Positions 23,437 to 32,921 of a DNA stretch of 63,440 nt are shown piece after piece. A program made the position numbers and the translations under genes. The notes below the pieces were generated by a model. It was not told the DNA's origin, did no database searches, and worked only from the letters and a program-made list of their open reading frames with translations. Position 1 is the stretch's first letter. Every line of letters begins with the position of its first letter. The DNA is taken from positions 3,007 through 66,446 of the forward strand of contig NZXG01000063.1 of NCBI GenBank assembly GCA_002701845.1, given 5' to 3'. Origin of the DNA: Pseudomonadales bacterium. Lineage in GTDB: Bacteria; Pseudomonadota; Gammaproteobacteria; Pseudomonadales; Ketobacteraceae.

Positions 23437-24780
23437 CTAACTGTGCGTCAATAACAACACAATCAGCAGCGACACGATCACGCTCATAATGGTGGTGTCC
23501 AGAATACCGAAGGTGTGATCCTCCGTCAGCAGGGAGGACAGAGTGTAGAACACCGGAAACAGAAAACTCAGCAGCAGAATAATGGGAATGGAAAACGAGA
23601 GGGGAAATTCCCGGTGTTGCGGCATCCAGTAAATCTGGCACAAAAAAATCGCCATCAGGGTGAACGGCAGTAACAGAAACAGTACCTGAGTAATGCCGCC
23701 AAAGGCATTGGCCAGGGCGATGCCGTATTCCCCTTTGCGGTGCGAAGACCACAACAACACGTACTCACTCATCCCGCCAAAGGCCGCCAGCAAAAAGGCG
23801 GTGACAATATCCGACAGCCCCAACTCAGTGAGGGCAATATCGGCGAACATGGCCACGCAGTGGCCGCCGATAAAGGCGCCTGCCAGGCCGCACAGAGCCA
23901 CCAGCAATAAAACCCCACGGCTGGAGATCTGAGCGTATTCATAGGCCTCCTGGCGGCGATAGTCCCGTTCCTCCGCGGAAATGTTCAGGGCGGCTTCCAC
24001 CTCTTCCTCTTCGTCCGCGTACTCCCGGATCAGCTTGTAGATATACACCGCAAACACCACCAGCAGGGCCAGGGCCAGACCCAGCAGATCAAAGGGCCCC
24101 ACATAGGTGGCACCGTGATTGCCCACCTTGGCCACGATCATCCAGATGCCACAGATAATACCCAGGGCGCCGCCGGCGATAATCACCTGATTGCCGGCAT
24201 CGGTGATGGGTTTGGGCATCAGAAAACGGCCGCGCTTGTCCTTGGGCAGAAAAAACGAATAGAAACTGAAGACCAGGGCGTTGTTGTAGATGGTCATCAT
24301 CACCATCACGAACGCCGCCAGGGGGCTTTCCAGCACCAGATACACCGCCACCACGATTTCCGGCAGAGTGGCCACGATCTCGCCAAAGGTGGCGGTGACG
24401 TAGTGGCTCAATCGCAACCGGGAGGCAATGGCAATGGTGGCCTGCAGCAGCGCCTGACAGGCGGCCTGGATGATCACCAGGCCCACCAGCAGATAGAGCA
24501 GACTTTGCAGCCACAGCTCCAGGGGCAGCCACTGGCTGGCCCGCTGCAGTTCCAGCAGCACGAACACCAGGCCCATCAGCAGGAACCGGCGCAGCCATTT
24601 AAACCGCTGCTCCCGGGGCCAGCCAAGCTTGAAGTGGCTGAGCCGGTTGGGATCGATGCCCGCCTGTTGCAGGACCTGACTCAAATGCAGCGGGTCCCAG
24701 CGGGGGTGCCGGGTGGGCTGGTTGCCGGGATTACCAGGGGTCACTCGGAACACGGTGCCGGTGCCTCGGGCAGTTGCCAT
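23437..24780 (-). CDS. Sodium/calcium-exchanger-like membrane antiporter
   Basis: A 447-residue multi-helix protein of the cation:cation antiporter (CaCA) type. Two acidic repeats resemble the alpha repeats: FGEIVATLPEIVVA (about 132-145) and AAFGGMSEYVLLWSSH (about 329-344). An acidic loop (EEEEVEAALNISAEERD) separates the halves. The soluble N-terminus is about 65 residues long. The start overlaps the end of the upstream P-type ATPase by 40 bases, so the two are co-transcribed. The ion is not visible from sequence; Ca2+ is the family's usual substrate. Confidence 0.7.
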   Translation of the reverse strand: MATARGTGTVFRVTPGNPGNQPTRHPRWDPLHLSQVLQQAGIDPNRLSHFKLGWPREQRFKWLRRFLLMGLVFVLLELQRASQWLPLELWLQSLLYLLVGLVIIQAACQALLQATIAIASRLRLSHYVTATFGEIVATLPEIVVAVYLVLESPLAAFVMVMMTIYNNALVFSFYSFFLPKDKRGRFLMPKPITDAGNQVIIAGGALGIICGIWMIVAKVGNHGATYVGPFDLLGLALALLVVFAVYIYKLIREYADEEEEVEAALNISAEERDYRRQEAYEYAQISSRGVLLLVALCGLAGAFIGGHCVAMFADIALTELGLSDIVTAFLLAAFGGMSEYVLLWSSHRKGEYGIALANAFGGITQVLFLLLPFTLMAIFLCQIYWMPQHREFPLSFSIPIILLLSFLFPVFYTLSSLLTEDHTFGILDTTIMSVIVSLLIVLLLTHS

Positions 24781-27700
24781 ACCAGAGCGCCATGGGGGAC
24801 GTCCTCAGTCTGGCGCAGTAACCAGCGGGGAGGGCGCAGGATCTTGAACGGACCCGACAGGCGAACCGACGGGACCTGCGGACCTTTGGGGGCGGCGGGG
24901 GCCATGAGATCCTGCCACCATTCCCGGCTCACCTGGTAAACCTCCGGCAGCACCTGGCTGCCCACAGCGGAGATCACGCTGGCCAGGGCCGCCTGACTCA
25001 AACCAATGGGCCCCAGGGGGCGGCAACCAAAGAAATGGCTCAACCCCGGCGTTTGTACCACCCCCACCAGCACCGCCACGGAGCCCAGGCTGGTGGCCAC
25101 GATGGTGCGGCTGGTGGTGCCTTTGGCGAAGGTCTGGCCCAGCTGACCCCCCACCAGGGCCAGCAGGGCAATGGTGCTGGCCCGTTCCGGTGAACCCCAC
25201 AACCGGCCCATACCCCAGGCCAGGGCGGCGGCGCCACTGGTGGCCACGGCCCGCCAGGCGATATCCTGGGTCAGGGCCTGGCCCAGACTTTGTTCCGGCC
25301 CTTCCTTCAGCAGTTCCTCCGGCGCCAGATGCTTGGGCCGGCGCAGGGCCACCGCCAGCGCCGGCAGGGAATCCGTCAGCATATTCACCAGCAGCAGCTG
25401 GCGGGCGTTCAAGGGGGAGCGGCCATCCAGCAGCCCCCCCAGCAGGGTAAAGCCGATTTCCCCCAGGTTGCCCCCCACCAGCAGGGACACCGCGTCCTTC
25501 ACCGAGCGCCACAGGGCCCGCCCCTCCAGCACCGCCTGGACGATGGTGTCAATGTTCTCGCTGGCCACCAGCAGATCGGCGGCGGCCCGGGCCGCGGGAG
25601 TGCTCTTTTCCCCCAGAGCGATGCCCACGTCCGCCAGCCGGATGGCCGCCGCATCGTTGGCGCCGTCCCCGGTCATGGCCACCGTGTGTCCCAGCTGTTG
25701 CAGGGCCTGCACAATCCGCCCCTTCTGTGCGGGTGTGACCCGGGCAAACACCGAGGTTTGTGGCAGCTGGGCGGTGAGTTCGTCGCCATCCAACTGCTCC
25801 AGCTGGGCGCCGGTGATCACCCCATCCGGGTGTCGCAGCCCCAACTGACGGGCAATGGAACGGGCGGTGGCGGGATGGTCACCGGTAATCATCATCACCT
25901 CCACCCCGGCCTGGGCCAGGGCCTCCACCGACCGCCGGGCGGTGCTTCGGATCGGATCCGCCAGCGCCACGAACCCCCGGAAACAGAGTCCGGTGACATC
26001 GCCGTTTTCAAACCGGTCCAGATCGTCGGCCACGGTTTTTTCCGCCACGCATAACACCCGCAGGCCGGCATCGGCCAGCTGCCGGGCCTTTTCCTCCAGC
26101 TGTTGGCGTTGCGGGTCGGTGAGGGACATCGGTGCCGGGGGATTGGTGCCATCTGAGGCCGGAAACTGCTGGCTGCATAAGGCCAGCAGTTTGTCCGGCG
26201 CGCCTTTGATAAAGATTTTGCGACAAAGATTTTGCGTTGGTTGGCCGATCTGCCCCAGCACCGCGTGAAACCCCCGCTCGGATTTGAACTGCTTTTCATA
26301 CACCCGCCGCCAGTCCCCCACCTGGCTGGCTTCGGTGATACCGCAGCGGCGGGCGCCGTCAAACAGCGCCTGATCGGTGACATGGGGCAGGGTTTTGCCG
26401 CTGAAACCGTCGGGGCTGCCCCGCAGGGCGGCCAGCAGAATGTCCTGGTGGGCCGCGGTCAGCTCACCGGGCTGGGTTTCCCTGTCGCCATCGGAAACAC
26501 AGGCCAGGGTGAGTTTGCCTTCGGTGAGGGTGCCGGTTTTGTCGGCACAAAGCACGTCGATCCGGCCCAGGGCTTCGATGGCCCGGGGGTTGCGCACCAG
26601 GGCCCCCTGACGGGATAGGCGCTGGGCGGAAGCCAGCTGGGCCATGGTGGAGAGGATGGGTAGACCCTCCGGTACCGCCGCCACCGCCAGGCTGACGCCG
26701 GTGCTGATGAGCTGATCGGTGGGTTGGTGGCGGGCCAGACCCCCCGCCAGCACCAGGGCGCCGCTAAGGGCGGAGATGGGCAGGGTGCGGGCGGTGAGAC
26801 TCTCCAGGCGGGCCTCCACGCCGGTGGCATTCTGCTGCTCCATCAACAGGGCGTGGCTACGCCGGGCCTCGGTGGCATCGCCGGTGGCCACCACCACCGC
26901 CCGGCAGTGCCCCTGCACCACAGTGGTGGCGGCGTACAGCATGGAGCTGCGCTCGGCGACGACGGGGGAATAGGTGGGGGCGGCGCGCTTTTTCACCGGC
27001 AGGGATTCCCCGGTGAGGGAGGATTCATCCGCCTCCAGGTGCTCGGCCTCAATAATGCGACAATCCGCCGGCACCAGTTCTCCGGCCTTCAGTGAGATGA
27101 CGTCGCCCCGGGCCAGCGCCTGCTCGGGAATGGACCGGGTCTGGCCGTTACGCCTGACCCGGGTCAGATTCTGTTCCTGCTGATCCAGCCGCGCCAGCGC
27201 CGCTTCCACCTGGAAGCGCTGGATGCCCCCCACCAGGCCGTTTACCACCACCACCCCGGAAATCAGGGCGGCATCCACCACCGAGCCGGTGAGGGCGGAC
27301 AGGGCGGCCCCCGCCACCAGCATGGGGGTCAGGGGGTTGAACAGCTCCTCGCTCCAGTTGCGGGCCAGTTGCACCAGGCTGGAATCCTGATGGGCTTCGA
27401 CAGGGGGCAGACGCCGGTTCGCCTCGGTATCGGTCAGGCCTTCGGGAACGGTTTCCAGCTGCTTCAGCACATGCTCCACAGACAGGGCGTGCCAGGGGGT
27501 CATATCCGTTTGCGCGGCGTCGGGGCAGGGGCGCAGCCGGTGGACATGGCGGACCGCGTTTACCATGGTGGCGAAGGCGGTGGCATTGGCCGCCACTTTG
27601 ATGCGGCGGATGGTCACCGGGTCCAGGCGACGTAACGACAGTACCAGTCCGGCCACCGCCTCGATCTTGGAGAACTCCACCGCCTGTCGGGAATTGCGAC

Positions 27701-29294
27701 GGCCGCTGTCCACCGCCTCCAGCAGCAGCCAGGCATGGCGCAGCGACGGCTGGCACAGCAGGTCCGCGTGCCAGGGGGGTGGCGCCTCCGCTTGCCACAG
27801 GGCCAGTCCCAGATCGGCGGTGGCCAGAGCCCGGTGCCCGCAGTTACTGATATAAAGCAGCACTTCATCGTCCCGCTGACGGGCCCGCAACTGCTCGCTC
27901 AGATGCTCCCGGGACAACAGCGCATCAGGATGCAGCCAGGCCACCTGATTTTCGTCGTGATCCACCACATACAGCTTCAGCCCCAACTGATGAATCCGGT
28001 TCACCACCAGTTGCGCGGTGGTGTCCGGCACCCGCTGCACGTACACCAGCGCCACCAGGGTGTCGCCCTGCCATAAACCGTGGCGGATAAAATGTTTTTC
28101 GTCCAGGGCCGGATGCTTGCCGGCGCCCGTGAGATGATTCACTTCAGCGCTGGACAGGGGCGCCAGCATCCATTCACCCCGCCGGTGGCGACGTTCCGGG
28201 AAGCGGTAATTGAACAGTTGATCCAGGTGCCGCTGAACGGTTTTCTCATCCAGCTCCGTCAGCAGTTGCACTTCCGTGATCATGCCAAATTCCGCGCTCA
28301 CCAGCTCGTAATCCAGCACCACCCCCGTCACCCGGTCCAGGCAGGTGAGGGCTGCCGGGTTCAGCACCAGCATCCCCTCCCGGGACAGCGTCAAACCGGT
28401 GTGCAGAACGAAACTGTCCAGCCCCAGTCGTGCCGGTTTAGGCACACCGCTGAACACACTGGCGGCGGCCTGTTCGAAGCTGTGGGTGGCCGCCACGCCG
28501 AAACCGAATCCCCCCAGTGCCAGCTGTGAGGCACTGCGACTGTATTCCTCCACCGGCCCCTGAGGCAGGGCATTGGGGCGGCCCGGGGCCGGCTCGTGGA
28601 CGGGGCCGTGGGATTCGGGGGTGCTGCACAGGGCCGCTTCCCATTGGGCCCAGCTCTGGCAGCGGGCCCGGTAACTCAGCAGGCGGTGGTAGCGGTGTGC
28701 CAGATCCGTCAGGGAACCGGACCAGCCGCTCATCATGGCCTCGCCAAAATTCGCCATCAGGGTCAGGGCCAGCTCGGTGTTATCGGGCCCCAGATTGGCC
28801 TCCAGGGGCTGCCGCAGCGCCGGAATATTCTCCAGCGCAGTGGCCAGGGCCGACATATCCAGCCCCAGCCCGCCCCGGCGCCCGGGCACCAGACGCAGGG
28901 CCAAGCCTGCCCCCAGTCCCGCCAGGTCAGCTCCCATCTCCAGCAGGGTGCGAAAATAGGTATCCTGATCGGCCGGAAACCGCACCCGTGCCGGCAGCGG
29001 CGCCTGTTCCACCGCCGCCCTCCGTTCCGCCCCGTCCAGCAAGGCTTCCAGCGTGGCGCTGGCCAGCTCCGGTTGGTGACTCACCGCCACCACCTGCAGT
29101 GGGCCGTTCACCCGGGCCCACTGCACCTGAGGGTAATCCACTTGCAGCGCGTCCAGGCTGGCCTGCAGTGCCGTTTGCTGCTCGCCGCTGAGTTCGCGCA
29201 GCTGCAGATAGGACAGGGTTGTGCCCCGCCACAGCTTGCGGCGGCGGTGGGTGACGGCGTTCACCGTGTTGGCGATCAGGGACTGCAAACCCAT
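24741..29294 (-). CDS. Large P-type ATPase (CtpI/CtpH-like) with degenerate N-terminal copy
   Basis: A 1517-residue protein, twice the usual length. The C-terminal half is a complete P-type ATPase: LTGESLPVK (about 760), VPEGLP in the fourth membrane helix (about 873), DKTGTLT (D918) and GDGANDAAAIRLADVGIAL (about 1207). PEGLP is typical of calcium-type pumps. The N-terminal 600 residues align by eye with a pump lacking catalytic residues: LDRVTGVVLD stands where DKTGT is expected (about 318), and NCGHRALATADLGLAL (about 483-498) where the GDGAND hinge is expected. GGAGAAAG precedes the ATG. Mycobacterial CtpH/CtpI have similar size. Confidence 0.85.
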   Translation of the reverse strand: MGLQSLIANTVNAVTHRRRKLWRGTTLSYLQLRELSGEQQTALQASLDALQVDYPQVQWARVNGPLQVVAVSHQPELASATLEALLDGAERRAAVEQAPLPARVRFPADQDTYFRTLLEMGADLAGLGAGLALRLVPGRRGGLGLDMSALATALENIPALRQPLEANLGPDNTELALTLMANFGEAMMSGWSGSLTDLAHRYHRLLSYRARCQSWAQWEAALCSTPESHGPVHEPAPGRPNALPQGPVEEYSRSASQLALGGFGFGVAATHSFEQAAASVFSGVPKPARLGLDSFVLHTGLTLSREGMLVLNPAALTCLDRVTGVVLDYELVSAEFGMITEVQLLTELDEKTVQRHLDQLFNYRFPERRHRRGEWMLAPLSSAEVNHLTGAGKHPALDEKHFIRHGLWQGDTLVALVYVQRVPDTTAQLVVNRIHQLGLKLYVVDHDENQVAWLHPDALLSREHLSEQLRARQRDDEVLLYISNCGHRALATADLGLALWQAEAPPPWHADLLCQPSLRHAWLLLEAVDSGRRNSRQAVEFSKIEAVAGLVLSLRRLDPVTIRRIKVAANATAFATMVNAVRHVHRLRPCPDAAQTDMTPWHALSVEHVLKQLETVPEGLTDTEANRRLPPVEAHQDSSLVQLARNWSEELFNPLTPMLVAGAALSALTGSVVDAALISGVVVVNGLVGGIQRFQVEAALARLDQQEQNLTRVRRNGQTRSIPEQALARGDVISLKAGELVPADCRIIEAEHLEADESSLTGESLPVKKRAAPTYSPVVAERSSMLYAATTVVQGHCRAVVVATGDATEARRSHALLMEQQNATGVEARLESLTARTLPISALSGALVLAGGLARHQPTDQLISTGVSLAVAAVPEGLPILSTMAQLASAQRLSRQGALVRNPRAIEALGRIDVLCADKTGTLTEGKLTLACVSDGDRETQPGELTAAHQDILLAALRGSPDGFSGKTLPHVTDQALFDGARRCGITEASQVGDWRRVYEKQFKSERGFHAVLGQIGQPTQNLCRKIFIKGAPDKLLALCSQQFPASDGTNPPAPMSLTDPQRQQLEEKARQLADAGLRVLCVAEKTVADDLDRFENGDVTGLCFRGFVALADPIRSTARRSVEALAQAGVEVMMITGDHPATARSIARQLGLRHPDGVITGAQLEQLDGDELTAQLPQTSVFARVTPAQKGRIVQALQQLGHTVAMTGDGANDAAAIRLADVGIALGEKSTPAARAAADLLVASENIDTIVQAVLEGRALWRSVKDAVSLLVGGNLGEIGFTLLGGLLDGRSPLNARQLLLVNMLTDSLPALAVALRRPKHLAPEELLKEGPEQSLGQALTQDIAWRAVATSGAAALAWGMGRLWGSPERASTIALLALVGGQLGQTFAKGTTSRTIVATSLGSVAVLVGVVQTPGLSHFFGCRPLGPIGLSQAALASVISAVGSQVLPEVYQVSREWWQDLMAPAAPKGPQVPSVRLSGPFKILRPPRWLLRQTEDVPHGALVWQLPEAPAPCSE

Positions 29295-29511
29295 AGCTGG
29301 CTTTCTCCGGCTGACGGATGAAGGAGATCGAAGCTGATTGTGGCCTACTTTACTGCATTCCCGGTGACTGGTATCAAGCCCCTTGTGCTTGTCATAAAAG
29401 ATTCACAACCTCGAAGATGGTTGTCAGCAGCGGGTTAACGGGTTGTAATGGCTTGGCATTCGTAGGGCCGCTATGGCGCTTTTGAGGATCGAAGCCGGGG
29501 GTACAGTGATT

Positions 29512-30273
29512 ATGCAGACTCTGGACGCGCTCACCGAGATCGCCCGCCAGGCCGGCGAACGTATCCAGCAGGTGCGGCGTGAGGGTCTGACCATCGCCAG
29601 CAAGTTGGGCGGTGAAGTGGTGACCTCCGCCGACCGGGCCTCCCATGAGATAATGATGGCAGGGTTTGGCCGCCACTTTCCGGACCTGCCCCGGGTCACC
29701 GAAGAAAGTGCCGAGCATCATATACCCCGGCCCCCGTTTCTGGTGGCCGATGAACTGGATGGTACCGCCCCTTTTTCCCATGGCCTGGGCGATTGGGGGG
29801 TGATGCTGGCGCTGGTTGACGAGGCCGGCCCCAGCCACGGGGTGATGGTGCTGCCGGACCGGGGGGTGCTGGTGCGGGCAGCGCGGGGGCAGGGCTGTGT
29901 TATCAATGGCCAGCCGGTAGCTCTGGGTCCGGGGGATGATCCGGCCGCCACTCTGGTGGCCATGGATCTGAACCGGCAACTGCAGCCGGCGCAATGGCAG
30001 CGGTTACAGAAACTGGCGGCGGCCTGTCAGGGAGTGCGGAGTCACTACTGCGCCGCGGTGAGCACTTACGAATTGCTCGCCGGTCACCTGGGGCTGTATG
30101 TGAATTGCATCGGCGGCCGGATCTGGGATTTTGCGGTCCCGGCCCTGGCGGTGCGGGAGGCTGGGGGCTGCGTGGCGGCGCCGGCCGGCGGCGGGCTGGT
30201 CTGGGATCGCGTGCCCATGGGGCTGGTGGCAACCGCCGATGAGTCACTAATGGCATTGTGGCGTGGGCTCTAA
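29512..30273 (+). CDS. Inositol-monophosphatase-family phosphatase (CysQ-like)
   Basis: A 253-residue metal-dependent phosphatase. Motifs of the family are present: TEES (metal ligands, about 64), DELDGT in place of the common DPIDGT (about 80), and IWDFAVPALAVREAGG (about 205-220). CysQ hydrolyses 3'-phosphoadenosine 5'-phosphate in sulfur metabolism; the SuhB and CysQ types cannot be separated with confidence here. The ATG at 29512 gives the usual N-terminus; an in-frame ATG at 29473 would add 13 residues. The ribosome site is weak. Confidence 0.75.
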   Translation: MQTLDALTEIARQAGERIQQVRREGLTIASKLGGEVVTSADRASHEIMMAGFGRHFPDLPRVTEESAEHHIPRPPFLVADELDGTAPFSHGLGDWGVMLALVDEAGPSHGVMVLPDRGVLVRAARGQGCVINGQPVALGPGDDPAATLVAMDLNRQLQPAQWQRLQKLAAACQGVRSHYCAAVSTYELLAGHLGLYVNCIGGRIWDFAVPALAVREAGGCVAAPAGGGLVWDRVPMGLVATADESLMALWRGL

Positions 30274-30312
30274 CCACGATTCAAGCAACTGAGTACGACG
30301 GGGTAGCTTCCA

Positions 30313-30951
30313 ATGGATCTAACATTCTGGCACCGCAAATGGCAGGTGAATGAAATCGGCTTTCACCTGGAGGATGTCAATCCCATGCTGTTGGCCCACG
30401 CTGCCAGCCTGGGGCTGCAACCGGGTCAACGCTGGTTTCTGCCACTGTGCGGTAAAACCCGGGACATCGGCTGGCTGCTGGATCAAGGCTTTGCCGTGGT
30501 GGGCGCCGAGCTGAGCGGACTGGCGGTGGACCAGCTGTTTGCGGACCTTGGCATCACTCCCGACATTGCCGAATACGAGGAAATGCAGTGCTATCAGGCG
30601 CCGGGCCTGGATATTTTCGTGGGAGATGTGTTTTACCTGTCGGAGAACCTGCTGGGTCCGGTGGACGGGGTCTATGATCGAGCCGCGCTGGTGGCGCTAC
30701 CACCCTCCATGCGCCCGGGGTACGCCCGGCATATTCACGCGGTCACGGCGGGGGCGCCGCAACTGCTGATCACCTTTGACTACGATCAGAACCAGATGTC
30801 CGGGCCGCCGTTCTGCGTCAATGAAGCGGAAGTGCGGCAGCTCTACGGGGCCGAATACAACATTCAGCTGTTGCAGCAACAGGAGGTGATTGGCGGCCTG
30901 AAAGGTTTGTGCGCGGCGGACGAACTGGTATTCAACCTGCGCCGGCACTGA
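30313..30951 (+). CDS. tpm: Thiopurine S-methyltransferase
   Basis: A 212-residue SAM-dependent methyltransferase of the bacterial TPMT family, known to methylate thiopurines and, in some bacteria, selenite or tellurite. It starts with the family-typical FWHRKWQ, and the SAM-binding region is PLCGKTRDIGWLLDQGF (about 47-63). YDRAALVALPPSMR (about 116-129) is also conserved. Its last 20 bases overlap the convergent DUF3080 gene. Confidence 0.93.
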   Translation: MDLTFWHRKWQVNEIGFHLEDVNPMLLAHAASLGLQPGQRWFLPLCGKTRDIGWLLDQGFAVVGAELSGLAVDQLFADLGITPDIAEYEEMQCYQAPGLDIFVGDVFYLSENLLGPVDGVYDRAALVALPPSMRPGYARHIHAVTAGAPQLLITFDYDQNQMSGPPFCVNEAEVRQLYGAEYNIQLLQQQEVIGGLKGLCAADELVFNLRRH

Positions 30952-32071
30952 CCGGGCTCATTGCGGCCCGGGCAGCGTCCGCCGCCGGTGGCCCCGGCAT
31001 CATATTGCATTGGCGCAATGTTTCCTGCCAGGCTGTTACATGCGCTCTGTGGGCCCGGTCCAGCGCCGCCCGCTCGCGCTCCAGTTGCCGCAGCCACTGC
31101 TGATAATTCTCCAGGGCGGTGGTGTCCAGCGGCGCGGCGTCGGACGCCACTACGACGGCTGCTTCTGGTGGGGACAGTAGCGGTCCCGGCAACGCCTGTA
31201 GCCGTGACAGCAACTGATCCCCCAGCCGGTCCACCCGGCTCAGATAGGGCTGTACCCGACCCACATAAAAATTGCGAAACACATTCTGCAGATAACGGGC
31301 CCGCTCCGTGGGTCGCCCGTGACGGCACAGCGGCTGATGTTCCAGACGTTGCCGCAGCAGTTGCGCACTGGCATCACTCAGTCTGGTCAGCAGCCGCTGG
31401 CTCTGCCGCCAGCGCCCCACCAGCTCGCTGAGCAGCAACTGTTGCTGGTGCTGCTCCATGACCTCAGTGACGTACTCATAATCCTGTTGTTGCCAGCGGG
31501 CCCCCTGTTGCAGTGCATAGTCCAGCGCCTGCAACCCGGCGCCGATGGCCGGTGGATCCGGCTCCTGCTCCGGCAGTGGCAGCGGCTGACTGCCACGGCG
31601 GGTAAACCCCTGCCACTCCTCGCTGCTGAGCCAGGCGTTCCACCACAACCGGGTTCGCTCACGGGTTTTCAGTTGCAACAACTGCTTCAGCTCCAGCGCC
31701 AGTTGCGGACGGTTTTCCCGTAGCCGCTGCACGCAGGCCGGCCCCAGCATTAAAACCTCGCGACTCAAATGCAGCCGCTGACTGGGTTGCGCCACCACCC
31801 CCAGGGCACTGTTGCGCTCACCCACCGCCCGGCTCAACTCGCAGCGCAGGCGCAAAAAGTCCAGCAGGCTGATGCGCAGGGTGGTTTCCGGCAGGGTCAG
31901 GTCCTGGCGGCTGGGGAGTACCGGCAGCGGATCGCTGTCCAGGGGCAATGGCTCCAGCTCCAGCACCCGGGCCAGTCGCTGATGGTAGTCCGCCAACTGA
32001 TCATGGGGGGTGGGGGTACAGCCCGCCAAGCAGAGGAGCAGCAGTCCTGGCAACAATGTTAGTGGCTTCAT
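30932..32071 (-). CDS. DUF3080-like lipoprotein
   Basis: A 379-residue predicted lipoprotein with signal LLPGLLLLCLAGC (Cys near residue 17). The rest is helical and rich in Gln, Arg and Leu. Segments such as LLDFLRLRCELSRAVGERNS and the conserved tryptophans suggest the DUF3080 family. The function is unknown. The ATG at 32071 is used because it starts the signal peptide. The 3' end overlaps tpm by 20 bases on the other strand. Confidence 0.75.
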   Translation of the reverse strand: MKPLTLLPGLLLLCLAGCTPTPHDQLADYHQRLARVLELEPLPLDSDPLPVLPSRQDLTLPETTLRISLLDFLRLRCELSRAVGERNSALGVVAQPSQRLHLSREVLMLGPACVQRLRENRPQLALELKQLLQLKTRERTRLWWNAWLSSEEWQGFTRRGSQPLPLPEQEPDPPAIGAGLQALDYALQQGARWQQQDYEYVTEVMEQHQQQLLLSELVGRWRQSQRLLTRLSDASAQLLRQRLEHQPLCRHGRPTERARYLQNVFRNFYVGRVQPYLSRVDRLGDQLLSRLQALPGPLLSPPEAAVVVASDAAPLDTTALENYQQWLRQLERERAALDRAHRAHVTAWQETLRQCNMMPGPPAADAARAAMSPVSAGAG

Positions 32072-32255
32072 GGGTGAATATTGTTGCACAGGGCCGTCGC
32101 CTGCAGGAGATTGTCACTGGTCTGTTGAGACATTTGACGAGTTAACGGTAGCGCAACCGGTAGCGGCATTGACGGGCAACCACCAGTGCCCCCACGTCAG
32201 CCGCTGACGCTATCGCAGGCGCTGGCCCGGCACGCCGGAGCCGGTAAACCCGGGA

Positions 32256-32840
32256 TCAGGGCGCTTCACTGCCCTGCGGGGGAAACCGGCTCAGAATCGC
32301 CGCCACCGCCTGATTCACCCGCTCCGTGCGCTCCGCCACGGTGAGGCTGTCGGCGTAAGAGGTGGTGACCTTGCTGGTGGTGGAGCCGCGCCATTTGAGG
32401 GTGTTGCTGGCGGGGTCAATGATGTCGATGATCAGGGTGGCCTCGGTGTAATCCACCACGGTCAGTTCGGTGCTGGCCAGGGGCATGGGGTACAGACACT
32501 GGTAACAGTGGGCGTAGCCGAAAAAACTGTTGTAGCGGTTATAGGCATGAATATCCTGGGTTCGCTCGCTGGTGGCGAAATAGCTGATCCACAGCTCGGC
32601 CTGGTCTTTTTCCGCTGGAGTGAGGCCCTGGGCCGCCAGTTGTTGTTGCAGGGCGGTTTCAATGCGGTTGCGTACCAGGTCGTTGCGTACGGTTTCAATA
32701 CCTTCGGGCTGAATCAGGGCGTAGGTGGTCTTTCCGGTGAACGCGTATTGCTGGTCGTAGTCCAGGGCCACCGGATACCGGGTGGCACAGGCGGCAAGCA
32801 GGCAAATACCCAGGATTAGGGTAAGACGCGACGACAGCAT
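32256..32840 (-). CDS. DUF4136 lipoprotein
   Basis: A 194-residue lipoprotein with signal LILGICLLAAC. The mature part matches the DUF4136 pattern: an early YAFTGKTTYALI segment, IETALQQQLAAQGL in the middle and EATLIIDIIDP late. These proteins are of unknown function and are usually outer-membrane anchored. The ATG at 32840 is chosen as the signal start. The 184-base gap to the DUF3080 gene holds no gene. Confidence 0.82.
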   Translation of the reverse strand: MLSSRLTLILGICLLAACATRYPVALDYDQQYAFTGKTTYALIQPEGIETVRNDLVRNRIETALQQQLAAQGLTPAEKDQAELWISYFATSERTQDIHAYNRYNSFFGYAHCYQCLYPMPLASTELTVVDYTEATLIIDIIDPASNTLKWRGSTTSKVTTSYADSLTVAERTERVNQAVAAILSRFPPQGSEAP

Positions 32841-32921
32841 GGCAATGGTTTCCTGGCATGGACAAAGCATGGCCCTATGATCCACTCACGGGCTGTTAAA
32901 CGCAAGCTGCTAATATACGGT

